NCBI RefSeq assembly: GCF_013346665.1
Contig: NZ_JABVBB010000037.1
Span: 25,324-89,323 of the forward strand
Reading direction: 5' to 3'
From: Sulfitobacter maritimus
GTDB lineage: Bacteria > Pseudomonadota > Alphaproteobacteria > Rhodobacterales > Rhodobacteraceae
DNA: 64,000 nucleotides
Shown: in pieces, positions 56,379 through 64,000 of the stretch
How positions within the stretch are numbered: position 1 is the stretch's first letter
Layout: the number at the start of each line of letters is the position of its first letter
The notes under the pieces: model-generated
Databases searched by the model: none
The model's input: only the letters and a program-made list of their open reading frames with translations
What the model was told of the DNA's origin: nothing
Translations under genes and position numbers: made by a program

Positions 56379-58172
56379 TCAGACCGCCTTTTGCATCCGG
56401 TCCGCGTGCGGCGCACCGTCTTGGTTGGATTGCACGCCAAATTCCACGTGAAACACTGTCCCGGCGCCGAGGGTGCTTTCATAGAACAAATCGCCCGCCA
56501 TCTGCCGCGCCAATTGCCGCGAAATATGCAGCCCCAGCCCTGATCCTTGGGTCGACTTCTGCCCCCCATCCGCGACCTGTCCGAAACGGCCAAAGACCTC
56601 CTCCTCGCTGCCAGCGGGGATGCCTCGGCCCTGATCGCTGATCGACAGGCGCACCCGCCCGTCGGTGGCCCGTAGGACGCCTTTGACCACACCGTCCTTT
56701 GGCGAAAATTTGATTGCGTTGGAGATCAGATTGTCGACGACCTGCCGAATAGCAAATTCGTCACCCAGAATGACAGCGGGCGTGTCGACCTGCCCGGTGA
56801 TAAGCCGCACGCCGCGTTCTTCGGCGAACATCCGGTTCTCCTCTAGGCTTTCATTCAGCAGGCGGCGCAGGTTCACGGGCTGCCATTCAAGTTTGAGCGC
56901 TTGGACGTCAAGTTTCTGTGCCAGCAAGATATTATCCACCAGCCGTGACAGGCGCAGCCCATTGCGATGCGCGATGTTGAGCGACCCTCTGACCGGGTCA
57001 GCAAGATCCCCCAGCTTGCCGCTGAGAGCCAAGGCCAGCCCGCCTTTGAGCGAGGTCAGGGGCGTGCGCAACTCATGGCTCACGACTGAGATAAATTCAT
57101 CCTTCGCCCGATTGGCTTCATCCGCTTTTTTCAACGCGGCCTGAAGCGCTTCGGTCGCGGCGGTGCGCTCGGTCTCATCCACGAAAGTGACGCTCCAGCC
57201 GATATGTTTGCCATCGGGGTTCAACGGGTCCGCGATAAGCTGCAGGCGGGGCTCGTAGATTCGCGCGTTACAGTGGATCTGCGCACGGCCTTGGCGGGTC
57301 AGTCGTTCAATACCTGTGATGAGGTCTGGCTCAAGCGCTTCATGCGACAGCAGGCCGCTCTCACGCGCAGCGATGTTCGAACGCACCACGCGGCGCTGCC
57401 GGTCGAGCAAGACCACAGGTTCGCTCATACGGTCAAACAGCGCGGATTGCCCGACCGAAGGCATGTCCAACGTCTTGTTCCCCAAGGCCAGCCAAGAAAA
57501 CGCAAGGATGCCAAAGGTGAAGGTAAAAGCTGTTGGATCAAGCCCGAAAACCGTGACGCCAAAGAGCACAAAGGAGGCGTTCGCCGTTAGGGGCGCAAGC
57601 GTGATCAAGATCAGCATCGTCAGCAGCGGCCAAGCTGCGGGTTTGGCCCTGCCATAGGCGCGGAATAGGCAATAAAGTGTGGCAAGGACAAAAGGATAGA
57701 GGACCGCGACGATCATAAAATAGCCCGGTCCATGCACATATTGTGGCCCCGCATCAGGGGTTGTTCCGGGGATATTGGTAAAGACCAGTTGATGCCAAAT
57801 GTTGGTCGCGCCAAAAGCAAAGATCAGCAGCGGCAGCACGGTCAGCGCCAAGACCTTTTCGCGGCGCCAGACACGTGTGGCGTTGTGGACATAGGCGAAA
57901 ATGAAGAAGCACCATGCGATGGGCGTCAGCGCCAGACCCAGCCATGTGAGCGCAGAATAGACCTGTCGGCAACCGGGCGCAGTCGTTGCACCGTCGGAGC
58001 CGACCATGATCAAAGTCCAAATCACGCTGATGAATGTAAGCGTGTAGAAGTGCTTCCCGGCGAAACGTTCCACCCGCAGCGTCCAGATCATCACCCCAAG
58101 GGCTATGATACTGACGCCAAGAGTAAATTTGTAAACCGGGGCGTCGAGGAGCCCTTCAAAACAGGTAAACAT
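56379..58172 (-). CDS. Sensor histidine kinase with 7TM N-terminal region
   Basis: A 597-residue membrane kinase. Residues 1-220 hold about seven membrane segments of the 7TM histidine-kinase type, then a PAS-like region near 240-320, then HisKA with H-box SVVSHELRTPLTSLKG and HATPase with N-box DNLISNAIKF and G-boxes GRGIP and GSGLGLHI. All catalytic motifs are intact. No response regulator gene is adjacent, so the partner is elsewhere. The orphan regulator at 9222 is a candidate only by chance of co-occurrence. Confidence 0.9.
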   Translation of the reverse strand: MFTCFEGLLDAPVYKFTLGVSIIALGVMIWTLRVERFAGKHFYTLTFISVIWTLIMVGSDGATTAPGCRQVYSALTWLGLALTPIAWCFFIFAYVHNATRVWRREKVLALTVLPLLIFAFGATNIWHQLVFTNIPGTTPDAGPQYVHGPGYFMIVAVLYPFVLATLYCLFRAYGRAKPAAWPLLTMLILITLAPLTANASFVLFGVTVFGLDPTAFTFTFGILAFSWLALGNKTLDMPSVGQSALFDRMSEPVVLLDRQRRVVRSNIAARESGLLSHEALEPDLITGIERLTRQGRAQIHCNARIYEPRLQLIADPLNPDGKHIGWSVTFVDETERTAATEALQAALKKADEANRAKDEFISVVSHELRTPLTSLKGGLALALSGKLGDLADPVRGSLNIAHRNGLRLSRLVDNILLAQKLDVQALKLEWQPVNLRRLLNESLEENRMFAEERGVRLITGQVDTPAVILGDEFAIRQVVDNLISNAIKFSPKDGVVKGVLRATDGRVRLSISDQGRGIPAGSEEEVFGRFGQVADGGQKSTQGSGLGLHISRQLARQMAGDLFYESTLGAGTVFHVEFGVQSNQDGAPHADRMQKAV

Positions 58173-58347
58173 AAAAAACCTTCGACTTTAATTTAATGTC
58201 GGTAGATCAGCATGGCATTCAGGCAGAAATTTGTCCTTCGCATGGTCGTTTGTTGCGGAGTTGTGTTGAAAAGGCGCTGAAAAGGTTAACGTTTTCCCGT
58301 TGGCGCGGCCTCGCAGCGCAAAGCCCCGCCGGGCGAGGGCGAGGAGA

Positions 58348-58932
58348 TTACCGCGCGTTTTCAGCCTCAATCGCCTCGCGCAGAGCGGCGCTGAACTTGT
58401 CCAGCAGCGCCGGATCATCCGCCAGCTTGCGGCGCAAAGAGCGGGAGAGTTCCAGTTGCACACCTTCGCCGCGGCGTGTGCGGTTGCAGATGTTGGTCTC
58501 GTGAATGCCGGGCAGGGTGGTGTTGCGCTCCGCCTCAAAACCCGCCACTCGCAGAGCCGCCCCAATCGCATCGCGCAGCGCCGCGGCTCGCCCGCCGAGC
58601 CAGACACTATCCGTCCCATCGTCCTTGCGCCCATGGATTGCAACGGCGATCCGGGACCGGCTGACCAGATCAAGCGCGGTCGGCTCATCGAAGAGATGCG
58701 AGGTAATGTGAAGATCCCCATGTGCGCCGGGCTTGAGCGCCTCGAACGCGTAGAAGGAATAGGTGTCACCTGCGATCGCCTCTGCAATGGCGGAGGTCTC
58801 AGGCTCGATCGTGCCACCATGCGGGGCGAGGATCACCACATCGCTGTCGCGCTCCGCAGAGCGAATGGCATAGTCGGTGTCCGGAGACAGGACGTCGGAG
58901 AGGTCTTTGAAGTTCTGGAAGCGGTCTGCCAT
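58348..58932 (-). CDS. Poly-gamma-glutamate hydrolase-like protein
   Basis: A 194-residue protein resembling the phage-type poly-gamma-glutamate hydrolase family (zinc-peptidase-like fold). Motifs that look catalytic are APHGGTIEPET, HLFDEP, AIHGRKDD, IHETNICNR and GEGVQLELSR. It would cut gamma-glutamyl chains or a related amide. It lies 11 bases after the amidotransferase gene; a GTG at 58947, overlapping the stop of that gene, is a possible alternative start. It is not clearly part of a phage. Confidence 0.78.
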   Translation of the reverse strand: MADRFQNFKDLSDVLSPDTDYAIRSAERDSDVVILAPHGGTIEPETSAIAEAIAGDTYSFYAFEALKPGAHGDLHITSHLFDEPTALDLVSRSRIAVAIHGRKDDGTDSVWLGGRAAALRDAIGAALRVAGFEAERNTTLPGIHETNICNRTRRGEGVQLELSRSLRRKLADDPALLDKFSAALREAIEAENAR

Positions 58933-58943
58933 TAGCTCACGCC

Positions 58944-59894
58944 TCACACATCAAGTTCATATACGGTCTGCGAGATACTGTCGCCCTCACGATTTAGCGC
59001 CACCATCTCATTGAACTTAATGTCGAGCCAATCATCACCCTCTTCGGTCAAAGGCTCTGAAGCAAAGATGGCCGAGGTTGCCTGCTCAGGAGGGGTCACA
59101 TCAATATCGTAGGAGTTGGCATAGTCCTCAAAATTCTTGCCCGTCAGCGCATACATCGGTTCAAGCAGCATGGAGCGGGCGTAATCCGCCGTTCCATGGC
59201 CGGATTTGCGCAACTCCCGCCAATCTCCATTGGGGGTGGAGTTGCCCGTCTCATCGCAGCCATAGTTCACCCCGATGATCCGATCCTGAGAGACGAGGGC
59301 GATTTTGAGCTTGGTCAGCGCAAAAAGATCAAGTTCTTCCATCGCTTCACGAATGACTTTGAGCATGTCTTCGAACCCCTTTTTCACATCCTCGTCCCTA
59401 TCGCCCTTGAGCAGTGACAGGAGCAAAACGTAAAGAAACTCGGTGTCGGTGGTGCCTTTCATCTGTTTGAGAAACCGGTCCGTGCAATGGGGCAACAGCG
59501 CCCGTTGCAGGATCCGCCAATTCGGCAGAGCGCCGTTCTGCGCGATGGTCCACATTGTCCCGTTAAACGAAAAGGGGTGACAATTCTCATCCGCCAGCAC
59601 AGAGCTTGAATCGTAGCCCGCCGCACGGATATGGGCCAGAAGCGTGCTGCCCTGAAGGCTGGGGATGATGCTTTTGGCATTATCGTCGTAAAAGGCAGCC
59701 ATGGGGCGGTGGTAGAGAAACGGCTCCGCAGGCTTTAACAGGTGTTCGCTCCATGCGCCAAAGCCCCAGCCAGCAAGATGCAAAAGCGGGTGAAGTTCCG
59801 GGTCGAGACTTTGATTGATCAGGCTGTTCTCAGGTTCAAGCAACAGGGACTCAAGCGGGATTTCAGGCCCGATATAGGCGAGGAGGCGGCACAT
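58944..59894 (-). CDS. Class II glutamine amidotransferase (YafJ-like)
   Basis: A 316-residue Ntn-type amidotransferase. The conserved start MCRLLAYIG has the nucleophile Cys2; further conserved parts are GWGFGAWSEH, ILAHIRAAG-like LLAHIRAAGYDSS, and NCHPFSFNGTMWTIAQNG with the NG of the active site. The length fits YafJ/EgtC-type proteins that hydrolyse gamma-glutamyl bonds. The true start is 59894; upstream codons in the frame are not part of it. It is closely linked to the poly-gamma-glutamate hydrolase-like gene. Confidence 0.87.
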   Translation of the reverse strand: MCRLLAYIGPEIPLESLLLEPENSLINQSLDPELHPLLHLAGWGFGAWSEHLLKPAEPFLYHRPMAAFYDDNAKSIIPSLQGSTLLAHIRAAGYDSSSVLADENCHPFSFNGTMWTIAQNGALPNWRILQRALLPHCTDRFLKQMKGTTDTEFLYVLLLSLLKGDRDEDVKKGFEDMLKVIREAMEELDLFALTKLKIALVSQDRIIGVNYGCDETGNSTPNGDWRELRKSGHGTADYARSMLLEPMYALTGKNFEDYANSYDIDVTPPEQATSAIFASEPLTEEGDDWLDIKFNEMVALNREGDSISQTVYELDV

Positions 59895-60112
59895 ATTAAT
59901 CCTAACATCTGGGTTGCCGACGCGGCCAAGACCGTGCGGCACATACAACCCGAACAATACGTCGGACGCTTTGTTCCCAATTGGGGGCGTCCAGTGAACG
60001 GAAGGGGGGCCGGGCCGACAGAGTTCGTTGTCCGCGGAACCAACTGGGGCGCCATTAGTTAAGAAAGCAAGTGTGTATCATCGACGAGATTGCCGGAATT
60101 GCAGGAAAAACC

Positions 60113-60565
60113 ATGCGCTCAATACAGATCGCTCCCCCAAGTTTGCGGGCCCTGATAGCGGCCTTGGCGCTCGCAATGTTGGCCGCTTGCAAAGTTCCCG
60201 CAGACCCTGAAGGCACGACAGTCGAGGTGACGGGCGACCTCCTCAAGGTCGGCGCCTTGACCACGCCGCTTGATACAACCGATGCCGAGGCCGTGCGCCG
60301 GATCTCCGAAGCCATGCAGGCACAGACAGAACTCGTAACGGGCGACCCTCATTCGCTTTTCACCCAGTTGGAAGAGGGTGCAATCCACCTTGTTGCCGGG
60401 CGCATCCCGGCCAACACGCCCTTCTCCGCTGATGTCGGGCTCAGTGCACCTATCGGTCGTATCCAACTAGCAGGCGAGAGCGAGGACCGGGTTCTGGCGA
60501 TCCGCAAAGGCGAAAACCGGTTCTTGGTCACCCTAAACCGCGCGATTGAGGGGATGGGCAATTGA
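60113..60565 (+). CDS. Lipoprotein of unknown function
   Basis: A 150-residue lipoprotein: signal peptide with lipobox MLAAC (C26). The mature part contains LLKVGALTTPLDTTD, VRRISEAMQAQTEL and a later LEEGAIHLVAGR region, which vaguely recall a truncated periplasmic binding-protein lobe. The ATG follows AGGAA. It overlaps the CDF gene by four bases (TTGA), so it is coupled to that cation transporter and may be an accessory periplasmic or metal-related protein. Confidence 0.78.
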   Translation: MRSIQIAPPSLRALIAALALAMLAACKVPADPEGTTVEVTGDLLKVGALTTPLDTTDAEAVRRISEAMQAQTELVTGDPHSLFTQLEEGAIHLVAGRIPANTPFSADVGLSAPIGRIQLAGESEDRVLAIRKGENRFLVTLNRAIEGMGN

Positions 60566-61500
60566 ACCCCGATGTCCCAGACGAGATTGACCGCAAATTG
60601 CGCCGCGCCGCCAAGCTGGAATGGTGGTCTATATTCTGGCTGCTTACCATTATTGCGGTGATGTATTTCGCCATGGGGTCAAGCCAAGCGATGAAATCGG
60701 CTTGGATCGAAGACTCGCTAAGCCTGTTTCCCCCCGTCCTATTCCTCTTGGCCAGAAAGTTCGAAGCCAAGCCTGCCACCGATAAATATCCTTTTGGGTT
60801 TCACCGTGTCGGATCACTGGCCTTCTTACTCGCCGCTGGCGTGCTCACCGCCATGGGGGGCTTTTTGCTTTATGAAGCCGCCCGCGCGCTGGTAATGCAA
60901 GACCATCCCACCATTGGAAATGTCACCATCTTTGGCTGGGATGTCTGGTTGGGTTGGCTGATGGTGGCAGCACTGGTCTATTCCGTCATTCCGCCGGTCA
61001 TTCTGGGCCATATGAAAAAACCGCTGGCCCAAGCGACGTCAGACAAAATCCTTTATACCGACGCTGATATGAACGCCGCAGACTGGAAAACAGGGCTGGC
61101 CGGTATTGCCGGGATTATCGGTATCAGTTTCGGCTTCTGGTGGGCCGACGCGGTCGCTGCGGGGCTGATCTCCTTTGACATCCTGCGAGACGGTCTGCGC
61201 AACCTGCGCATTGCGGTGGCCGAACTGCTGGACGGCGCGCCGCGAGAGTTGGCCTCAGCCGATATTCATCCGATCGTCGAGAGGCTCTCAACCGGGTTGC
61301 AGCAGCGCTTTCCGGGCCATGACGTACAGGTCCGCGAGACAGGACGGTTCCTGCGCGCCAATGTGATCTCGCCTAAGGGCGGGGAGTTGCAGGACAACGA
61401 AGCGTCGCGTTTGGTATCAGACGATCATGCCTGGCGGTTGGTGGCCGTGGGGCGTCAGATGCGGGAGTTGCCTGAACGGGAGGGTGAGGAAAGGGGGTAG
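60562..61500 (+). CDS. Cation diffusion facilitator (CDF) transporter
   Basis: A 312-residue inner membrane metal/proton antiporter of the CDF family. About six membrane segments lie in residues 22-215, with the metal-site segments EDSLSLFPP and TDADMNAADW, and a cytoplasmic C-terminal domain from about 225 (DIHPIVERL). The TTG start at 60562 overlaps the lipoprotein stop, with GAGGGG upstream. Usual substrates are Zn, Mn, Fe or Co; here the ligand residues in the TM2/TM5 sites are not the common HxxxD form, so substrate is open. Confidence 0.85.
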   Translation: MNPDVPDEIDRKLRRAAKLEWWSIFWLLTIIAVMYFAMGSSQAMKSAWIEDSLSLFPPVLFLLARKFEAKPATDKYPFGFHRVGSLAFLLAAGVLTAMGGFLLYEAARALVMQDHPTIGNVTIFGWDVWLGWLMVAALVYSVIPPVILGHMKKPLAQATSDKILYTDADMNAADWKTGLAGIAGIIGISFGFWWADAVAAGLISFDILRDGLRNLRIAVAELLDGAPRELASADIHPIVERLSTGLQQRFPGHDVQVRETGRFLRANVISPKGGELQDNEASRLVSDDHAWRLVAVGRQMRELPEREGEERG

Positions 61501-61518
61501 GTGTTTGTAAAAAAACTA

Positions 61519-61596
61519 TGGCGAGCCGTGGAGGACTCGAACCCCCGACCTGAGAATTAGAAGTTCCCTGCTCTAATCCAGCTGAGCTAACGGCCC
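61519..61596 (-). tRNA. tRNA-Arg (anticodon UCU)
   Basis: A 78-nucleotide cloverleaf on the minus strand with encoded CCA. Acceptor GGGCCGT pairs with ACGGCTC; D arm GCTC/GAGC; anticodon arm GGGAA-CTTCTAA-TTCTC with anticodon TCT; T arm with loop TTCGAGT. It is followed by a run of seven T. It reads AGA (and AGG by wobble). Confidence 0.95.
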
Positions 61597-61783
61597 GCAC
61601 TTGGCGCTCATATCTTACGTAACCCTTTAGGATGTCAATCCGCTTCTTAGGGCGCGGATCGGCCGATACTGGCAAGCGGGTAGGGCCAATGCGCGGGATC
61701 ATTCTCAGCCCAAAGCTGCGCGGAACCCTAAGTTGTATGGCGGGTTGATCCACTACGCGAAAAACATTCACAGGAGGATCACC

Positions 61784-62299
61784 ATGACATTGCGCACAAT
61801 CCTACTGGGGGCGGCCTTGGCCACCACTGGCTCCGTCGCTCTCGCCGAAAGCCATATGCAGGCAGCCGCCACAGCCGAGGTGCAGGGCAAGGACGGCATT
61901 TCTGGCACCGTGACGGTGAACACCACCGCCTCAGGCCGCAGCTTGGTGCAGATCGACGTGACCGGCGTGCCAGCAGGGACGCATGGGGTGCATCTGCATG
62001 AGACCGGCGATTGCAGCGCCGAAGATTTCAAGTCTGCTGGCGGTCATATTGCGGGCGATCGGCAGCACGGCGTCTTGGTAGACGGCGGGCCGCATCCCGG
62101 TGACATGCCGAATATGGTGGTGGGGGACGATGGTATTTTAAAGGCCGAAGTCTTTCTTGACCTGCTCGACATCGAGCAGATGGTCAAAGATGACGATGGC
62201 GCGGCCTTTATCATCCATGCTGACGCAGATGACTACGAATCCCAGCCGTCCGGCGCGGCGGGTGACCGGATTGCCTGTGGCGTGTTGAAAGCGTCCTAA
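61784..62299 (+). CDS. sodC: Periplasmic Cu/Zn superoxide dismutase
   Basis: A 171-residue exported enzyme. Signal peptide covers residues 1-21 (cleavage at ALA). The copper/zinc ligands are visible: HGVHLHETGDC, GGHIAGDRQHGVL, and IIHADADDY; the disulfide Cys occur in GDC and IACGV. It removes superoxide in the periplasm. The start follows AGGAGG. It is a single gene. Confidence 0.95.
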   Translation: MTLRTILLGAALATTGSVALAESHMQAAATAEVQGKDGISGTVTVNTTASGRSLVQIDVTGVPAGTHGVHLHETGDCSAEDFKSAGGHIAGDRQHGVLVDGGPHPGDMPNMVVGDDGILKAEVFLDLLDIEQMVKDDDGAAFIIHADADDYESQPSGAAGDRIACGVLKAS

Positions 62300-62307
62300 A
62301 CCACTTG

Positions 62308-62340
62308 GGCCTTCCCGACTTTTCGGGTGGGCCTACCCTT
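62308..62340. terminator. Possible bidirectional terminator between sodC and the antiporter
   Basis: GGCC-TT-CCCGA pairs with TCGGG-TG-GGCC around CTTT, followed by TACCCTTT. Interior pairs are mismatched, so the structure is of modest strength. Confidence 0.45.
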
Positions 62341-62345
62341 TAAGG

Positions 62346-63575
62346 TCAATCCTCTTCGCCCGACTTCCGGCTTGGGCCATAGAGGTAAGCACCCGGACTG
62401 CCGGTCATCCCATGCAGCAACACCGAGAGCGCTACAACCGCGCTCGCCATCACCCATAGCCGAGGTTCCTGCAGCGCATCCCGCGCGTGGAGCGCATAGT
62501 AAATCGCAGCAACCCCCATCGGGCCGAACCAGCCGAAAAATACCGCATCCCGCCGCGCCAGACGCATCACAGGGGCGAGCAGCAGCAGCGTCAGCGGTCT
62601 GCGCAACAGCAGCACGGCCAGCGCAAAGATCAGCAAAGGCCAGCCCTCAGCGACCCAATCTTGCCAAGGCAATAAGGTGCCAGTGAGTACCAGAACGGGC
62701 AGGGTAAAGAGCTTGGCAATCGCTTCTTGCACATTCTCGTCCTCCATCTCGGCCTGACGATCGACCAGCGCGTTAAACGCCAATCCGGCTGCGAAAGCGG
62801 CCAAGATACCGTCAGACTGCACCGCATGGGCCGCCCCGAGCGCGAGCAGCGACAGCGCCACAGTCACCCCAAGGATAGAGCTTTGCGTGACCCAGCCGAG
62901 ATACTCGCTATAGCGCAGGCCCAACGCCGTCGCTGCCCCCAGTGCTGCGCCGAGCCCCACGGCCAGTATGACGCCGACGGGGATCGTGTGGGTTACAAAA
63001 CGGCTCAGCCCCGCGGCCTGTCCTTCGGTGATCAGCAACAAGGGCAACATCACCAAAAGATAGGCCAGCCCGTCGTTTGCGCCCGATTCCATCGACAGAA
63101 TGATTCGGCTGTCTTGGGGCAACCTGTCTTCGGCCAAGGCTCCGGTGACGATCGATGCCGCCACCACCGGATCGGTCGGCGCAAGCGTTGCCCCCAAGAG
63201 CAGCGCCATGAGCGGAGCCAGCCCAAGCGCAAGCCACGCAAGCCCTGCGGAAATGGCCCACATCAACAGCAGTCCCGGTCCGAGCAGCAGCAGAATCGCC
63301 CGCGCCAAAGCAGGCAGTCGCGCAGGCGGAATGCGCAACGCGACCCCCATGACCGAAATGGCCAAGGTCACCCGCGCGGCTTCTTGCAGGATCACATAGG
63401 GACTGCCCCAAGTCTCTGGCCGCAGCCAGCCCAAGCCCATAGGCCCAACAGCCACTCCAACCCCAAGCGCCAACAGGGGGGCCGACAGCGGCAGACGTTG
63501 CAGAATCCCCGACGTCAGCCCCAAGCCAATCACCGTCAAGGCGGCCAATGCAATTGTAATATAGAGCTGCTGCAT
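62346..63575 (-). CDS. CPA1-type sodium/proton antiporter
   Basis: A 409-residue membrane protein with about twelve segments of the NhaP/NhaA-like CPA1 monovalent cation:proton antiporter family. The ND-type motif LAPTDPVVAASI and the SGANDGLAYLLV stretch are the key acidic membrane sites. The start at 63575 follows AAGGAG. The longer upstream frame reads through the repeat array and is false. Confidence 0.88.
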   Translation of the reverse strand: MQQLYITIALAALTVIGLGLTSGILQRLPLSAPLLALGVGVAVGPMGLGWLRPETWGSPYVILQEAARVTLAISVMGVALRIPPARLPALARAILLLLGPGLLLMWAISAGLAWLALGLAPLMALLLGATLAPTDPVVAASIVTGALAEDRLPQDSRIILSMESGANDGLAYLLVMLPLLLITEGQAAGLSRFVTHTIPVGVILAVGLGAALGAATALGLRYSEYLGWVTQSSILGVTVALSLLALGAAHAVQSDGILAAFAAGLAFNALVDRQAEMEDENVQEAIAKLFTLPVLVLTGTLLPWQDWVAEGWPLLIFALAVLLLRRPLTLLLLAPVMRLARRDAVFFGWFGPMGVAAIYYALHARDALQEPRLWVMASAVVALSVLLHGMTGSPGAYLYGPSRKSGEED

Positions 63576-63728
63576 ATGGGTCTCCTTACCGGCAAACCTA
63601 GCCGGGGGGCGGAAGGAAGCAAATGCTGTGCGTGTTTGACTGTGAGGAACCGCGCCGGGCGCAGGCCGAGGGAGCAACGCCCATGCGAGGGGCGACATGT
63701 CCGGCAACGAAGAAGGAAACTGGTGACG

Positions 63729-64000
63729 CTGAAGAGAATTGAACTCTCGCACTCAGACTGGCGCGTAGCGACGGGCGTAAGTCGAGAGACCAACGCATAT
63801 GCGAGGGACGACATGTCCAGCAATGAATGAGGTGAATGGTGCTGCTGGAGAGAATTGAACTCTCGCACTCAGACTGGCGCGTAGCGACGGGCGTAAGTCG
63901 AGAGGCCAGCGCCTATGCGAGGGGCGGCATATCCGGCAACGAAGAAGGTTAATGGTGCTGCTGGAGAGAATTGAACTCTCGCACTCAGACTGGCGCGTAG
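63729..64000 (-). repeat. Tandem 116-bp repeat array with a T-arm-like core
   Basis: Units begin at 63729, 63845 and 63961, exactly 116 bases apart, and the last runs off the window. The partial sequence at about 63655-63728 is a degenerate 3' half of a further unit, so at least three and a half units exist. The first 60 bases are almost identical between units, whereas the rest has diverged. On the minus strand each unit contains GAGAG-TTCAATT-CTCTC followed by CAGCAGCACCA, resembling a tRNA T-arm, acceptor strand and CCA. No full tRNA is present. Confidence 0.75.

Noticed and set aside
63845..63960. A complete tRNA gene
   Set aside because: A T-arm and CCA-like end are present, but no D arm, anticodon arm or matching 5' acceptor strand was found.
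63655..64000. CRISPR array
   Set aside because: Units are 116 bases with no short direct repeats and unique spacers, and no cas gene is near.

Overview
The window reads as a chromosomal segment of a marine Rhodobacteraceae (Roseobacter-type alphaproteobacterium). The reasons are the high G+C, a class I lysyl-tRNA synthetase, an NDUFS4-type complex I subunit, a DMSP lyase of the DddP type, several ABC and TRAP transport systems with LysR regulators, and a Rhodobacteraceae-style intergenic hairpin repeat. I see no rRNA, no insertion sequence, no phage block and no CRISPR array. One tRNA (Arg, anticodon UCU) is present.

Layout. 1-7.7 kb: the tail of an unknown protein, then rutR divergent from a reductive pyrimidine degradation operon (N-carbamoyl amidohydrolase, dihydropyrimidinase, four-gene ABC importer), with a clear RutR-type palindrome between them. 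8-31 kb: mostly housekeeping genes (L,D-transpeptidase, cold-shock protein, orphan response regulator, EttA, a universal stress protein with an AGCS symporter, NadD, DacB, TerB-like protein, LysS, a beta-helix protein that may be a gene-transfer-agent head spike, small membrane proteins, UvrB, NDUFS4-like subunit, a glutathione transferase whose 3' end is tandemly duplicated, patatin). 31-56 kb: a catabolic region with AidB, DddP, a Rieske/reductase/flavoenzyme trio of betaine-demethylase type, an opine-oxidase-like operon (two flavoproteins, a 2Fe-2S protein, polar amino acid ABC importer, RidA) divergent from a LysR, a DmpA-type peptidase, a remnant of a TRAP large permease, a second N-carbamoylase, another LysR, a TAXI-TRAP transporter and an SDR. 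56-64 kb: a 7TM sensor kinase, an overlapping pair of glutaminase-type amidotransferase and poly-gamma-glutamate hydrolase-like genes, a lipoprotein/CDF pair, tRNA-Arg, SodC, a CPA1 antiporter, and a 116-bp tandem repeat array that runs off the right edge.

How the genes fit together. The accessory parts form a toolkit for scavenging dissolved organic nitrogen and osmolytes: pyrimidines and hydantoin-like compounds through two carbamoylases, DMSP through DddP, quaternary amines through the Rieske trio, and an imino- or opine-like amino acid through the 41-47 kb operon. The strongest new leads are the opine-oxidase-like operon, the deletion scar joining a TRAP remnant to the second carbamoylase, the terminal 116-bp repeats with a T-arm-like core, a 24-residue lipoprotein, and the amidotransferase/poly-gamma-glutamate hydrolase pair. 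All functions are inferred by reading motifs; no database search was run.
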